Positions 10,882-22,270 of a stretch of DNA of 64,000 bases are shown here, piece by piece (the stretch's first letter is position 1; each line of letters begins with the position of its first letter). The stretch comes from Labyrinthula sp. Ha (Eukaryota > Sar > Bigyra > Labyrinthulida > Labyrinthulaceae), in contig JAALGZ010000012.1 of NCBI GenBank assembly GCA_015227615.1, positions 992,001 to 1,056,000 on the forward strand, written 5' to 3'. A program made the position numbers and the translations under genes. The notes under the pieces were generated by a model that saw nothing but the letters and a program-made list of their open reading frames with translations, ran no database searches and was not told where the DNA came from.

Positions 10882-13800
10882 TTATTCTATCCATGGCTTT
10901 AAGGAAGCCTTTCTTGCCTCTTCATACGTCACAAAGGTGTTATTACCTGCTTCTAACTTTAAAATAAGCTTCTGTGCCTTATAAAATATCTGTTCCTTAA
11001 GTGTCTGAGATAGAGCAAACCTAAGGTGTTTTAAATACTCACTCGCTTTAGACTGTTCTTTTACAACCAAAACAAGACTTCTTTTCCTTGCATTACTGTA
11101 GAACAGGATGAAATCAGTACTTGAGAAGCTCAACTTCATAAGATTTGTGTTTGCCTCTATAGCACTACTGTCGGGAATATTAAGGTAGTTGCAAAACTTG
11201 CAAAAAATTGAAGTAAAATACCCGTCAGGAACGAAACTCTCACTCAACTCGATCATCAACGAAACTGGTTTATCGGTGGAAGGTGAACTTAATTTAACTG
11301 CCTTGGGCTCAGCTTGTGCTGCAGATTTTATTACAGGGCCCTTCTTGCGTCTTAATGTTTCTGCTAAATTTCGCATGTTCGCTGCTACGTCCTTTCCTGA
11401 GAACCTTCTACCGTTACCACCGCGTTTGACAGATCTTCTATTCTTGCGCTCTTTTTTCTTGTGCTCGAGCACCGCAAGTTTCTGATATGTTTCAATGAGT
11501 TTCATAGCTTTCTCACCACTATCAAAAGCAAGAATTTTAGGGGCTTTGCCATCTACTCTACTTACAGATTTTCTTAATCTGTTTAGACTCTTTCTTTGAG
11601 CTGCAGTAAATGAGCTTTTTGTACTTCTTGTAGAAAGTGATTTCTGTCTTTGAGGTGAAGCAGTTGTTCTTCTTCGCCGTTGTTGTCCAGCATCATTCAT
11701 TTGAATTCTCTGTTTCACCTCAGCGGCTTCCAATGAACGTTCGGTTGACAGACTGCGCAGAGAACTATTAACCGAAGAAGCTGCTGTTGATTCTCTTGAT
11801 TCAACTCGCCGAATAGAACCAGGAAACGCGGTGGAGGTGAGAGTTGCCCGAGAATTCAAGGTTCTCAGCGAACCCCCTGATGACTCGGTACCTGCAATAG
11901 AAAGCGAACCAGAAAGATTTGGAGGAGGTGTAGGCTTCACTACAATAATGACAGTTTCTTTCTCAAATTCAAACATGAACCTATACACACCATGCTTCTT
12001 ACTTACTTTGTATTTTTTATCTTCCCGTAGCACCAGTTCGGTAAGTTTATCCTCCCTAGGTAATGAGCTAACAATCGATGATCCGCCTACAGAGCTCTTG
12101 TCGTCATCAACCCTGGTATCTAAATTCAAACCAGGCAACGCAAGTTTCGGTCTATCTTGAATTCTTGATACTGAGTACCTGAACCTGTTATTTTTCGCCG
12201 TAGGTTTCTTTGTGCGAAAAATACGGGTCACGTTTCTATACTGCCCCTTTTTAAACTCTTCCTTTGAGGTTTTCGAATGTCGAAGTAAACTCGGTACAAG
12301 AAAGAAATTTGCTTTTAGAGGATGCTCGCAAAGAAAATATAGTTTCTTAAAAGCTTCAACTAGTGTTATTAAGATCCCGGACTCATATTCCAAGTTCAGC
12401 GACACTCGAGCGTTAAATCGATTAAAGTGCCAAAGCGCTTTCAGCAAATCAAGAGAGACAAGCTTACTCCTTCTAAAAGTGTTGAAGTCAGCTTCAAGAC
12501 CCTGCCTCTTCATGTAGGCTCTCTTTACACGGTCCTTCATTGCCTTTATGAAATATTTTCTGTTGAGAAATTGAAATGCATAGAAGTAAAAATATTCCTG
12601 ATTCAATACGATAAACTCATCTAATAATGAATGCTCCTTGGTTTCGTGGGAAAAGCAGATGAGTAATCCGGTTACGAAAAAGTACTCGAGCATTTCAGAG
12701 AACTCATCGTAATCTTTCCGCTGCTCAAACACTATATCTCGTGAAGTAAACAAAGACTTCAATGATTTCCTTGTACTGAAAAAGTATTTCGGATCCTTCT
12801 TAAAGGAGTTGATCATGTCAATGCATCGGAACCAAGAGAGAGGGACGTTTCGGGAGTATTTGGCTGCGAATTTACGGAGACGAAGTGAAAGTTTTGACAA
12901 AGACACCTTCAAAGGCTCTATTGATTCTTCTGAGGTAGAGTCAACTGGAAAAAACATTAAATCCAACCCATATACTCTATTCCTCAGCATGTGCTTTGTT
13001 TCATACTCTGAAAATATTTTTTCCAATATGCTGTTTACAGCAGATAATACTTTCCTAGTATTTGGGGCTTGAACCCTATCGAAATTAGTCCCAACCAAAA
13101 CTATGTTTGTTATGAAATCTTTTGAAAAGCCAAGTTGCTCAAAGTCGGAATAAGCCTTTGTATTGATGATAGACTTAATCGTCTGCGAGAGAAACGCAGT
13201 GATTGTATTCTTCAAAATCACAGTATTCTTTCGCATATCAACGAACTTCATTAACCTCGCAAGATCAAATGTAACAATTGTTAGATCAGCCTTAAATAAA
13301 GTTGAATTCAACGTGATTAAACTCTTGTTAACAAGGTCATATTTCTGCTGTTTACCCATGTTCTCGGTCGCATCAGCCTTAGTTGATATCTCTTTAATGT
13401 GCATAAGCGCCATAGGCACTCTTGTATTCCTTGTGACAGAGGAGTAACTTCCATAAGAGCTTCTGCCAAAACTATAGTTGCATAAGACTTTGTAGTTAAA
13501 GCAAGAAAGTATTTCACTTTTTGTCAATCCAGGATTTACATCACTGAGGAAGACATAGAGCTTCTGGTCCTTTTGAGTTTGTGCTTTGCTTCTCTTCTTG
13601 CTACTTCTTCCACTTCGTTTGTTAGAGCCTCTACTTAAACTTCGAGATCTATACGAATTGGTAAGAACAGATAAATCGCCATAGCTAGCGGAACTCAAGG
13701 AACTCAAAGAATCCATTTTCTGCAAAGGACGTCCTTGCTCAGCTCTGGTCTGTTGAGTATTGCTTTCCAGGTCACCTGGATTAATCTTTAACCTGTCAAC

Positions 13801-15409
13801 GCTGAGCATTGATTCGGAATCGGCATCGCTTGATGAAAAAGAGGGATCTTCAGCAATACCACTCGAGGCAGCCCTGTTAATGAATTGATTCGCTTTCTTA
13901 TTTGTTTTGGACACTTGACTGCCAAATCCATCATAATCAGGTACATTAAATAGACGAAGCTTAGCTCCTCTTTGCACGGAGGACCGATAGTTAAACTCTT
14001 TGTCTTTACGAGATGACTTTCTTAGCGAGGAATTCATCTTCTTGAATGTTTTGTTATTTCTGGTGAGAGTGCCTGCGGAAATTCTCCCTCTTAATCTCTT
14101 TCCTGCTATTAAAAAACTTGAATATTTCATATCACTTTCTGCTTTACCTGTTGTACTTTTTAAATTTCTAAAATTTTTGTCTAGAAGAACTCGGCGGGTC
14201 TCCAACATGAGATCGTAATCTTTCACCATTCTTGTGTTGGTATTACTTTCCCCGAATAGGCCTTCTATAAGAGCTGTTTTACCAGAGGACTTAGGACCTA
14301 GAACTAAAACATTCTGCGGGATTAACTCTGACATTGCTTCTAGACATAATAGGTATAGAAAAATGTACCAGCTTCAACCTCTTCTTCGGAGAGAATATTT
14401 ACAAAGGAATGTCTCACGAGATTAATATTCCTAGCTAACACTGAAGAAATTTCTTTTGTCAAACTACAGTCCAAGATCTCAAGCAAGGAAAAGTTTTTCT
14501 TCAAACTTTCTAAAAGTGGTCTTTGAATCTTCGCTGAACTAAACTCAACAATTTCCCTAGATTAATAATGAAGAATAAGGAAACATACTTTTTACCCTCG
14601 TCATTAGTAAAATAAAATGTCGGAAAGGAGAGTAGGTGAATAGTGGTATTAATTTTCAGGTAAGAAGCAACTTCCTTGAAGTGTTCAATGTGACACAAAG
14701 TATTTTTCAACCTAAGAGACGACACTGGTACTGAGCCGGTAAATTCATGTAATCCTGCAAAAAGCGCCAAAATTGACTCAGATGACACTTTAGGTAATGC
14801 GTTAAGAAAGAGTTGCGATACAGAGATAGAATCCAAGTTATCAACTAAGTAAAGAAAGCCTTCATTTCCAATTTCACAGCCAGATACACTAAACACAGTT
14901 AGGAGAAAAATACGGCACTACTCCAAATGCTTCACAGTCTTACAGTTGCACAGAAAATTGCAGAGAAGCTCCATTCCAGTATCCCCTATTGGATTCTTCC
15001 GCAAGCTAAATGTTATAAATTCCAAGAAAACTGTACTCCAAGCTCTCAAGTTTGTGTGCAAATTTTAGCCCTGTCAATAGTACACCGAGTTTGTCTGCAC
15101 CAAGTTCCGCTCCCCGAGCGCAAAAAGCTAGTAAATTCGGAGAATCTGCCAACGAGTTTGCCAGTTGTCTCAATTCTTCCTCCGTTAACTTCCATCGTGA
15201 TGACAACCTACGAAATTAGGCAAAACTTGAAACTCTAAAAAAATCGCACATAGGCGTTCGAGAACAAACAACACAAGTATTTACTCTATGGCCTCAGCGC
15301 CAGCTTCTATCGCCCTAACAGCTTGTGAAATATTTTCTGGCTTGACCCAATGGTAAGCAGACAGGTAATACGCAGTCTTGAACGCAGGCTTACTTCTTTT
15401 CTGCTTCAT
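10882..15409 (-). CDS. LRR-Roc-COR (ROCO family) GTPase with large Ser/Arg-rich insertions
   Basis: Six exons on the minus strand (15409-15285, 15207-15037, 15005-14922, 14888-14589, 14556-14369, 14339-10882) give 1441 aa in frame. Introns 2-5 are 31, 33, 32 and 29 nt. Intron 1, inferred at 77 nt, is the least certain. Residues 1-290 are RNI-type leucine-rich repeats (such as LESLDLRKNPIGDTGMELL). A P-loop GPKSSGKT follows near 304, then a G3-like DYDG near 424, a roughly 200-residue Ser/Arg/Lys-rich insertion, and a G4-like GTNFD near 708. COR-like segments PLSWFRCI and FFLVPSLL come next. A second low-complexity basic region of about 300 residues precedes a final COR-B-like block (FVPDGYFTSIFCKF). 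No kinase domain is present. ROCO proteins are multidomain GTPases that dimerise through COR. This one's role is unknown, and the divergent G3/G4 make GTPase activity uncertain. Confidence 0.78.
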
Positions 15410-16919
15410 CTTCACAAGTTTTTTTGTTGCTGCTTAACGGTAAAGTTGTCTTAATACGTCTGTAGGTTCGGTTCAGAAATTAGAGATCTTGGCGATTTAT
15501 GGAGAAATGAAAATGTGTACTTGCAGTCCCAGCATTTCTTCTGTGTCGGTATTGGGCAGAATAGTAATGAAAGAAAAATATTGGAAGAATTTAAATAAAA
15601 AGGAACCAATGAATTTATATAGAAGATAGCCAGAGTAGAAGAACTTATAAAGTAGTGACTTATGAACTAAATAATACCAAGGACAAGACAGAGAATGTTT
15701 GGTCTCCTCTTTTATATAAGATTAACTTGTAAACAACACACAATTTAAAGAAGGTAATATTACCATGGGTCTTTATAGACAACGCAAAGTATCTTTGTGT
15801 TTTCTATTGATAAAAGAATGACAAACAAAGACAGACCTTGCTTTCAAAAAAAAGAACTTAGTTTGTCTAAAAAGATCAAAGTTTCATAAGAAAACAGAGA
15901 TACAAATAGTCAGAGAAAGGCCATGTTTCAAGTTTTACAAGTATTTACCCATTTATAATAGTTCAGCTTGAGTATTAGTTACCCATTTGCTAATACTAAG
16001 AATGTCAAGTGGAGTTTCACTTTAATATAAACTATTCAGTACTTACATTTCACATCATTTCTCGCTCAGAATAGCTTAATCGCCAGAGGACAGTTAAGAC
16101 TGGGAAAACCACAGGAAGATTCAAGTTTGTTAACCAGAAGAACCTGTCTTCAACCTATGTAACTCGACAATATCCACAGAGAATAGAATATTGGATACCC
16201 ACATAAGATTTTAGAGCTGCCAAAAGTTGCTTAGGCTTTCATCAGGCGAAGCTAGCCAAATTTTCTTTGGCGCTCATATTCGAGTAGTTGATAGGGTTAG
16301 AAACTCAACTACTTCATTTCTCCTAAGGTTGTCCACTTGGAACTGGATAAATACTAAGAAAGGTAGAAAGAGATACCAAGTTCCAATGCTGCAACAATTG
16401 GAATAAGTAAACAAAAAATGTCCAGATATTTCAGTCTTTCACTACTAGTTGCACAATCTTCAAGAAGTTAAGAAATTAATTACTTTTTCTAAAAAGGTTT
16501 GTTAATGAATAACGTTCAATGACACATTTCGTTAGAGGCTTTGCAGTTTTATCTAATAATGAAAACTTACAGATGTATCAATTGTCTAGGCTCTGCTATT
16601 GATGAGCAGCACAAATACAAATATAATAATTTAGTATACTCTGTACCTCAGTCTTGTTGTAGTATGTCCATACCGCGCAAGTATGCTGTGAGAAAACAAA
16701 TACCTGCTCAGCAAGCATGTTTACCTGCGATACTGAAACCTCTTGCTTATGATATGTTAACCACATCGATGGTTTATTTTGATAATTTGGTTTTAACTAG
16801 GTAGACTAGCTACAGTTTTCGTCGTTTTTAATTATTGTGGCGACCGAAATTTCTTCTGTTTTGCATCTAAAAGACTAAGACTGCCAGAAGTACGATGTCA
16901 CGTAAATATTGAAATGAGT
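15410..16919. other. Gene-free interval between the ROCO gene and the copia relic
   Basis: I find no convincing coding region. An 87-codon plus-strand ORF (16541-16804) shows no recognisable motif and is probably chance. The missing 3' end (reverse transcriptase, RNase H, second LTR) of the copia relic next door would be expected here, but I could not find it. Confidence 0.5.
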
Positions 16920-19900
16920 GTACTATGTTACTGATTTTACTCAAAGAACAACGGTCAGCTTCTTTATCCCCTGCGCACTTGCAGCCTGTCCCAGACACCT
17001 ACAATTCTTTTCAAGTTTACTGGCGTTTGCCGCGAAACGCGCCTTGAATATCTTTTTACCGGTAACGTTGTCCGCCTTCTTGTTAAATAACTTAAGGAAC
17101 CAAGCCCAGGTTGGTCCTTTAGAATGGTTTCTCTTGCAAGTAGTTTGTCCTTTGCCACCTGTTTGAACTTATCCTGTTCCTTCATATATGCTTTTAAGCA
17201 GTTGTTCTTGTCTTTTGTCTAGAAAGCATACTTCGCATTTTTAGAATCATTTTATTCTCTAGCTTCGCTAATATGAACACTTAATGATGTCTTATTTCCA
17301 TTTTTCAGTTCTTCATCCTGTTGGTAATTTTGAGGTTTCTTAACTAATTAATAGATTTTTGGTCTCACTTGTTTTTCTGAGCTTCATCTCTGTACCCAAT
17401 GTTGTGGAAAATCTTGAATTTCTTATGTTCTCATGTGCATGAACTTTTGATATACTGCTGGTTCTTTTGCTGTCACCTTTCTTCCAATCTTCTTAGGACA
17501 TTTTACTCTCTTTTCTGCTGTTGTTGTTTATTGTTTTGCTGACATCATGCCTTGTTGTAGGTTAATTATTCATTTTGTTCTCACAGATTTTCTTGATACA
17601 TCATCCAAGGCTTTCGATTATGAAGACGAGTTTCATTGTCCGATATAGATAACAAACCTGTTGTTTGGCATTATCTTGTTTTTTACTTTTGTGTCTATGT
17701 AAGTTGCTCTTTCCCCAAAGAAGAAAATAAATTTTACCCTCGCATCTCACGCCGGTGGTGATTCAAGTGGGGCTTTGCCTTCTACTGAATTTGTTGCCAT
17801 GTTTATTATCCTAATGAACTCTTGTGTTGCACATGGCTATTATTTCATATTTAATTTACGTTGATGAAGGAAGATTTTTATTCCACTTATGATCATTCCG
17901 TCTGTTCTCTCTGCTGTCGCATTTTTTTATGGCATACATTTTGACGAGTGATTTTTCTCTATAATTTTCTACGAGGAACTGGAAAACCTTCTTGTTAAAA
18001 AATCTTTACCTTGACCCGAAAACAGCATTATTATTTTAGTTTTTGCTGTTGTTTCAACAGCCTCTGTCGTTCTTATCAATATTTTTACCGCTGATTTGTT
18101 TTTCTGTACATTCTTAGAAATCTATTCTTAGTGAAATCATCAACTAGAACAACGCATGATTTATATCCTAACTCTGCTCTTATTAAAATTTCTAACATAT
18201 CCGCATATATTATTTCTAACGGTTTACTTGATGCTTCTATTCATTTTGTACTTGTTGAGACTCGTGTATCTTTCGTTTTCGCTTTGGTTCTACATAGTTC
18301 CTTAGTATCTCTTCTTATATTGTTGATATTGTAATAATCTAAAGTTTTGTGAACTAGCTGCTTACTTGGATGGACAGAAAATGTTGCCAACAGAATTTAG
18401 ACTTTTCTTCGTTTTCAAATGTATTCCTTTTCAATATTTTCATAATATTTTTCAATAAGTTTCCTTTTGCTGCATTTTACTCTTGCGGTTCACTGCTTCT
18501 ATTCTGTACTATTAGTTCTATTCCACTTACAGTTGTCTGGAGCCCTTCATCAATGTTTATTTTCCCTTTTAACAGTAGAGAAACGTGTTTTTTCTTGTAT
18601 CTACTACATACACCTCCTTTAATATAATTGTTTTCTTCCCAATTTCTATTCTAATGTCTCACTTCAATGATAACTTTGCTGTTTCTACTTCGCCATCTAA
18701 TACCTCAGGTTCAACCCTTTCTGCATTTTGCATACATTTTGTTGATGCTAAATGACTAGATTCTCCTGTGTCCCATATGAGCTCGATGAATCCATCCTTT
18801 TCCGATTTATTCCTGACTTTTATGTATTCTTTTTCTAACCTTTTTTGTTTCTTATTAGCATCTTTGTGTTTTGTTATTCATTGAGTAATGCTATCATTCC
18901 AGATTTGTTACTATAACGCGTCTTCTTATCTGATCTTTTTAACATAATTAGTCCAAAGCCACTGTAACTAGCAACCTGCTTTTTCCCTTTTGTCTTTTCT
19001 GCTATGTTTACTCTGTGTTCTTTTTCAACTTTTGATTTCGTGCAATTTTCTTTATCGTATCCTGCATCTCCACAATTCTCACAAATGAACTTTGGACACT
19101 AAGCTCTTATGTGTCCTGGTTCTCGGTATTGTTACCACTTCCTTCTTTTGGAGTTTGCGGTTTTTATCCAAACCAACTCCTACCTCTGTAAAAAACTCTT
19201 GGATTTCAGGCCAAAATTGGTCTCTCCAATCAAAATTTTCGCAAATTTAAAGAATTTTGTTTAAGAAGTTTTTAAAGTTAAAGATTTCCGGATGTGCTTC
19301 TGCTACTGTCCTGAGCATACATACTTTTTCATCGCGTATAACTTCGACTAACTAAGTTTTTTGTTCGTCTTCATCCTTTTTTTTGCCACCCTGATGTATC
19401 TCTTGAGATTGTTGTCGAAGTGTTCTGTTTTCGCAGCTCTTGTGCATCCCACAGGTAGATTCATTAACTCTAGAGACGTTCCACGCTCTCCATGTCATCT
19501 ACTTAAAACAACCTTTCTAAATTTCTCCAAACTAGATATGCTCTTTCAAAGGAATCCAATTATTAATCATTCTTTCTCCTATTCTTGACAATTTAATTGA
19601 GAGTGATTTCCCGTTCTTTTTACTCTCCACTGCTATCATATTCATCTCACCGTCTGCGTCTTTTTTCAATTTTCTTCTGGTTCTCAATGGCCTTACCGAC
19701 ATCTTTCTCCAGCATCTTTCCCTTGGTTCCTATTTTCCAATCTTTGTATTCGTGCCCCCTTTCAAGAAGCTGTGTGTAGTGCTGTTCTTCGCTCATTTTT
19801 AGGTCTTTATCGTGCTGTTAACATTTTATGTTGCACATTCTTCTCTCAGTAAGCATAATACTTAATCCATTGAATAAACAAATATATGTGAGCTGACTAT

Positions 19901-19950
19901 CTATGTTCTATTAACCCTATATTCTTCTCATATATAATAGTACTCTAACA
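16920..19950 (-). mobile_element. Decayed Ty1/copia-type LTR retrotransposon (partial)
   Basis: The element lies on the minus strand with many stops and frameshifts. In element order: a candidate 5' LTR (19829-19950); a gag start at 19796; two zinc knuckles near 19050-19140, the second with Tyr replacing its His and the first damaged by stops; a protease active-site-like WDTGESSH near 18750-18780; an integrase core with PLEIIYADM and VLVDDFTK near 18130-18260; a NATAERT motif near 17910 matching the usual NGVAER; and a KARFAAN-like start of the reverse transcriptase near 17030-17110. The order PR-INT-RT defines copia rather than gypsy. The rest of RT, RNase H and the 3' LTR are not recognisable, so the copy is truncated and inactive. 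It lies just upstream of the FrnE-like gene. Confidence 0.75.
19829..19950 (-). repeat. Candidate 122-bp 5' LTR of the copia relic
   Basis: Read on the minus strand it starts TGTTAGAG and ends GTGCAACA, giving the TG...CA ends expected of an LTR. The gag-like ATG lies 32 bp after its end. The short length is inferred from one copy only, since no second LTR was found. Confidence 0.45.
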
Positions 19951-20052
19951 CGTTGCTTGCATTAGAGCCCTAATAGTTTGGATATGACATTACTGTAAAT
20001 ACTAGAATCAAAATTTTGATTGCTTGTTTCTTTCGAACGCAAAATTAAATTT

Positions 20053-20766
20053 ATGAATCTGCAGATAAATGTGACAAGCGATTTCATATGTCCTTGGTGT
20101 CTTTTGGGGAAAAGAAGGTTGGAAAAGGCAATAGTCAATATAAAGCAAGACGTTCAAAATATATCGATTAGCTTTTCGTGGTTTCCTTACTTCGTTGCAC
20201 CCAAACTCTTACAGAATGCACACTCTTCAACTCTTAAGAAACAAGCATACCTGCATAAGTTCAAGGGAGATACAGAAAAAATGACTAGGATGGTAAAAAA
20301 TTTCCAGAGAATGTATAAAGATGCCGGCATTGGTGTTTATTCTCTTCAAGGGCCACAATCTCACTCGCTGCACGCACATCGTCTAGTGGAATATGCGAAA
20401 ACACAACTTGCCGAAGAAGATCTCCAAGACCTTGTTGATGATCTTTTTCTTGTCTATCACATTGAATCTAAAAGTATTGCTGCCCTTCCTACTCTCCTGG
20501 ATATCTCTGCAAGGTACAAAATGGATAGTGCAAAAGTTGAAACCATGCTAAAGAGCAAAGAATATGTGAATCAGGTTCTGGATTTAGCAGTTAGCACTCC
20601 TCAAGAAAAGGGTATCACAGGAGTTCCATATTTTGAATTTACTCTCAGTAACTCTTCTACCTCCGAACAACTGCGCTTCTTCATTCCAGGTGCTCAAGAT
20701 GTAGAATATTTTGAGCGCATACTTAGGAAAATGATCGAAAAGATATCTTCTAGAAGCAACCTGTAA
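20053..20766 (+). CDS. DsbA-family oxidoreductase, FrnE-like
   Basis: The single-exon product is 237 aa, the usual size for FrnE-like members of the DsbA thioredoxin superfamily. It opens with a beta-strand and the redox motif DFICPWC (Cys13 and Cys16), has a helical insertion domain (about 60-150), and shows the cis-proline loop TGVPYF near residue 198. FrnE-type proteins are cytosolic or organellar thiol oxidoreductases or isomerases; relatives include polyketide enzymes and 2-hydroxychromene-2-carboxylate isomerase. I chose the ATG at 20053 because it lies four codons before the first strand and fits bacterial homologues. The start is about 100 bp from a retrotransposon LTR. The gene is convergent with LSG1, with only 9 bp between stop codons. 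Confidence 0.87.
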   Translation: MNLQINVTSDFICPWCLLGKRRLEKAIVNIKQDVQNISISFSWFPYFVAPKLLQNAHSSTLKKQAYLHKFKGDTEKMTRMVKNFQRMYKDAGIGVYSLQGPQSHSLHAHRLVEYAKTQLAEEDLQDLVDDLFLVYHIESKSIAALPTLLDISARYKMDSAKVETMLKSKEYVNQVLDLAVSTPQEKGITGVPYFEFTLSNSSTSEQLRFFIPGAQDVEYFERILRKMIEKISSRSNL

Positions 20767-20775
20767 GTTCTTTTT

Positions 20776-22209
20776 TTAACCCTCCGGAGGTGGCACACAA
20801 TATAGAACTTTGCCACTAACAAAGTCTTTTAAGAAGACTTTTCCTCCTTGGGATTCATTATACCTTCCTCTTCCAGACCCAAAGAACTTTTTGTATTCAC
20901 AGAACTGTTCTATGAAACTCTGCGGGTCTATATAGTCTAACTCTTCCGGATAACTAAATTCCATGTTGTAAATGTTTTGAAGATGCTCTTTCTTGATCAA
21001 CCTGCACACTGTCTGAATAGGCTGCATAAAATCTCTACCTCTAATGTCGTCAATTGGCAAGATTCCATTCAGAATCAGATCTCCCTTTGTATTCATGAAC
21101 GTCGGGAATACCAAGCCTGGGCAATCACACAGAACAATTTTATAGTCTTTTGAATCAGGAACTTCAGAAGTCACATCCATAGTTTGAAAATGTTTGGTAT
21201 GTCCTGGAGTTGCAGCAACACTTACTCGATGTTTGGTATGATCATTCTTAGTCACTCCAAGAAGAACGTTTACCACACTACTCTTACCAACATTTGGTAA
21301 ACCAACTAATCCAAATAAAGCTTCCTTCGAATCTTCCTTCGAATTAGGAGTATTCTTCACCGCCTCAATCGCAATATTGGAAAGTAATTGAAGCAGTTCA
21401 ATGCGGCTGAGTAAGTTTATAGATCCAACTTCAACTTCTTTGACTGATGATTGAGTTTTATCTGAAGCTTCTTCTCTCTCATCCAGTGTTTTCTGTTCAC
21501 GCCTTGCACTAAAGAAAACAAATTTAATCTCGTTTTTATCAAAGTATTTCTTCCACTCCGCACGTATAGATTCAGACAGAAAATCAGATTTATTCACAAT
21601 CAACAAAAGCTTCTTGTATTTGGATACTTTGTGAACATATTCTTCTAACGCAACATTACGAAAAAGAAGAGGGTTCCTCGCATCAATCACCTGCACCACC
21701 AGATGGCTTCTTTCAATAACACGCCAAAGTTGCCTCCAAAACTCCAAATTTTTCTCAAAAGGTGTAATAGCCAGCTTTCTCCCCGATGTATCATTATCTT
21801 CTTCAACCTGCGCTATTTTCCTTCTCCAGTTCAAAAACTCTTCTTTTTCTTTTTTCTGGAGCTCCTCTCTAGAAAGAATGACCGAACCTAGTTTCCATAT
21901 AGGCCTTTCTGGTATTGGAAGCTGGAAAAACTTAAATAGCTTAGATTTTTCATGGTCAGAAAACCCATCAACTTTTCCGGTGTATGTTTGCTCTGCCATA
22001 ATCTGTGGCTGATTTTCGGAGTGAAAAGTTCGATTGGATAGCGCTGCATGTTCCAAGAACTCGTCCAATGTGTTAGCATGCTCTGTTAGCGATTGATTGG
22101 GATTTGCGATCTCTAATTCACCAGTTACTCTTCTGCTCTGTTGCTGTCGCAGCTTCTGCTTTATCAGCGCTCGCCCTAAACCTCCCGTTGGTTTCTTTTT
22201 TCTTGGCAT
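20776..22209 (-). CDS. LSG1: Large-subunit GTPase 1 (60S ribosome maturation)
   Basis: The single-exon product is 477 aa, shorter than the roughly 640-660 aa yeast and human proteins. The start (MPRKKKPTGGLGRALIKQK) is the classic basic LSG1 N-terminus. The circularly permuted YlqF/YawG GTPase order is visible: G4 NKSD near 206, then G1 GLPNVGKSS near 303, then G3 DCPGLVFP near 361, with a conserved C-terminal block (LPIDDIRGRDFMQPI...). LSG1 works in the cytoplasm to release the export adaptor NMD3 from nascent 60S subunits. The family's large acidic insertion is short here. The downstream neighbour is the convergent FrnE gene, and the next gene upstream is on the same strand, ending 61 bp before this start. 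Confidence 0.95.
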   Translation of the reverse strand: MPRKKKPTGGLGRALIKQKLRQQQSRRVTGELEIANPNQSLTEHANTLDEFLEHAALSNRTFHSENQPQIMAEQTYTGKVDGFSDHEKSKLFKFFQLPIPERPIWKLGSVILSREELQKKEKEEFLNWRRKIAQVEEDNDTSGRKLAITPFEKNLEFWRQLWRVIERSHLVVQVIDARNPLLFRNVALEEYVHKVSKYKKLLLIVNKSDFLSESIRAEWKKYFDKNEIKFVFFSARREQKTLDEREEASDKTQSSVKEVEVGSINLLSRIELLQLLSNIAIEAVKNTPNSKEDSKEALFGLVGLPNVGKSSVVNVLLGVTKNDHTKHRVSVAATPGHTKHFQTMDVTSEVPDSKDYKIVLCDCPGLVFPTFMNTKGDLILNGILPIDDIRGRDFMQPIQTVCRLIKKEHLQNIYNMEFSYPEELDYIDPQSFIEQFCEYKKFFGSGRGRYNESQGGKVFLKDFVSGKVLYCVPPPEG

Positions 22210-22270
22210 TTTCTTTGAACTAACTTAAGTCTTAAGATATACATAATTTTGGGCTAGTCCCAATTTGTAT

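Noticed and set aside
16541-16804. 87-codon plus-strand ORF
   Set aside because: No motif, odd composition, and lies where copia relic sequence would be expected on the other strand; treated as chance.
18131-19779. Several hydrophobic plus-strand ORFs
   Set aside because: They are antisense shadows of the copia relic; the meaningful translation is on the minus strand.
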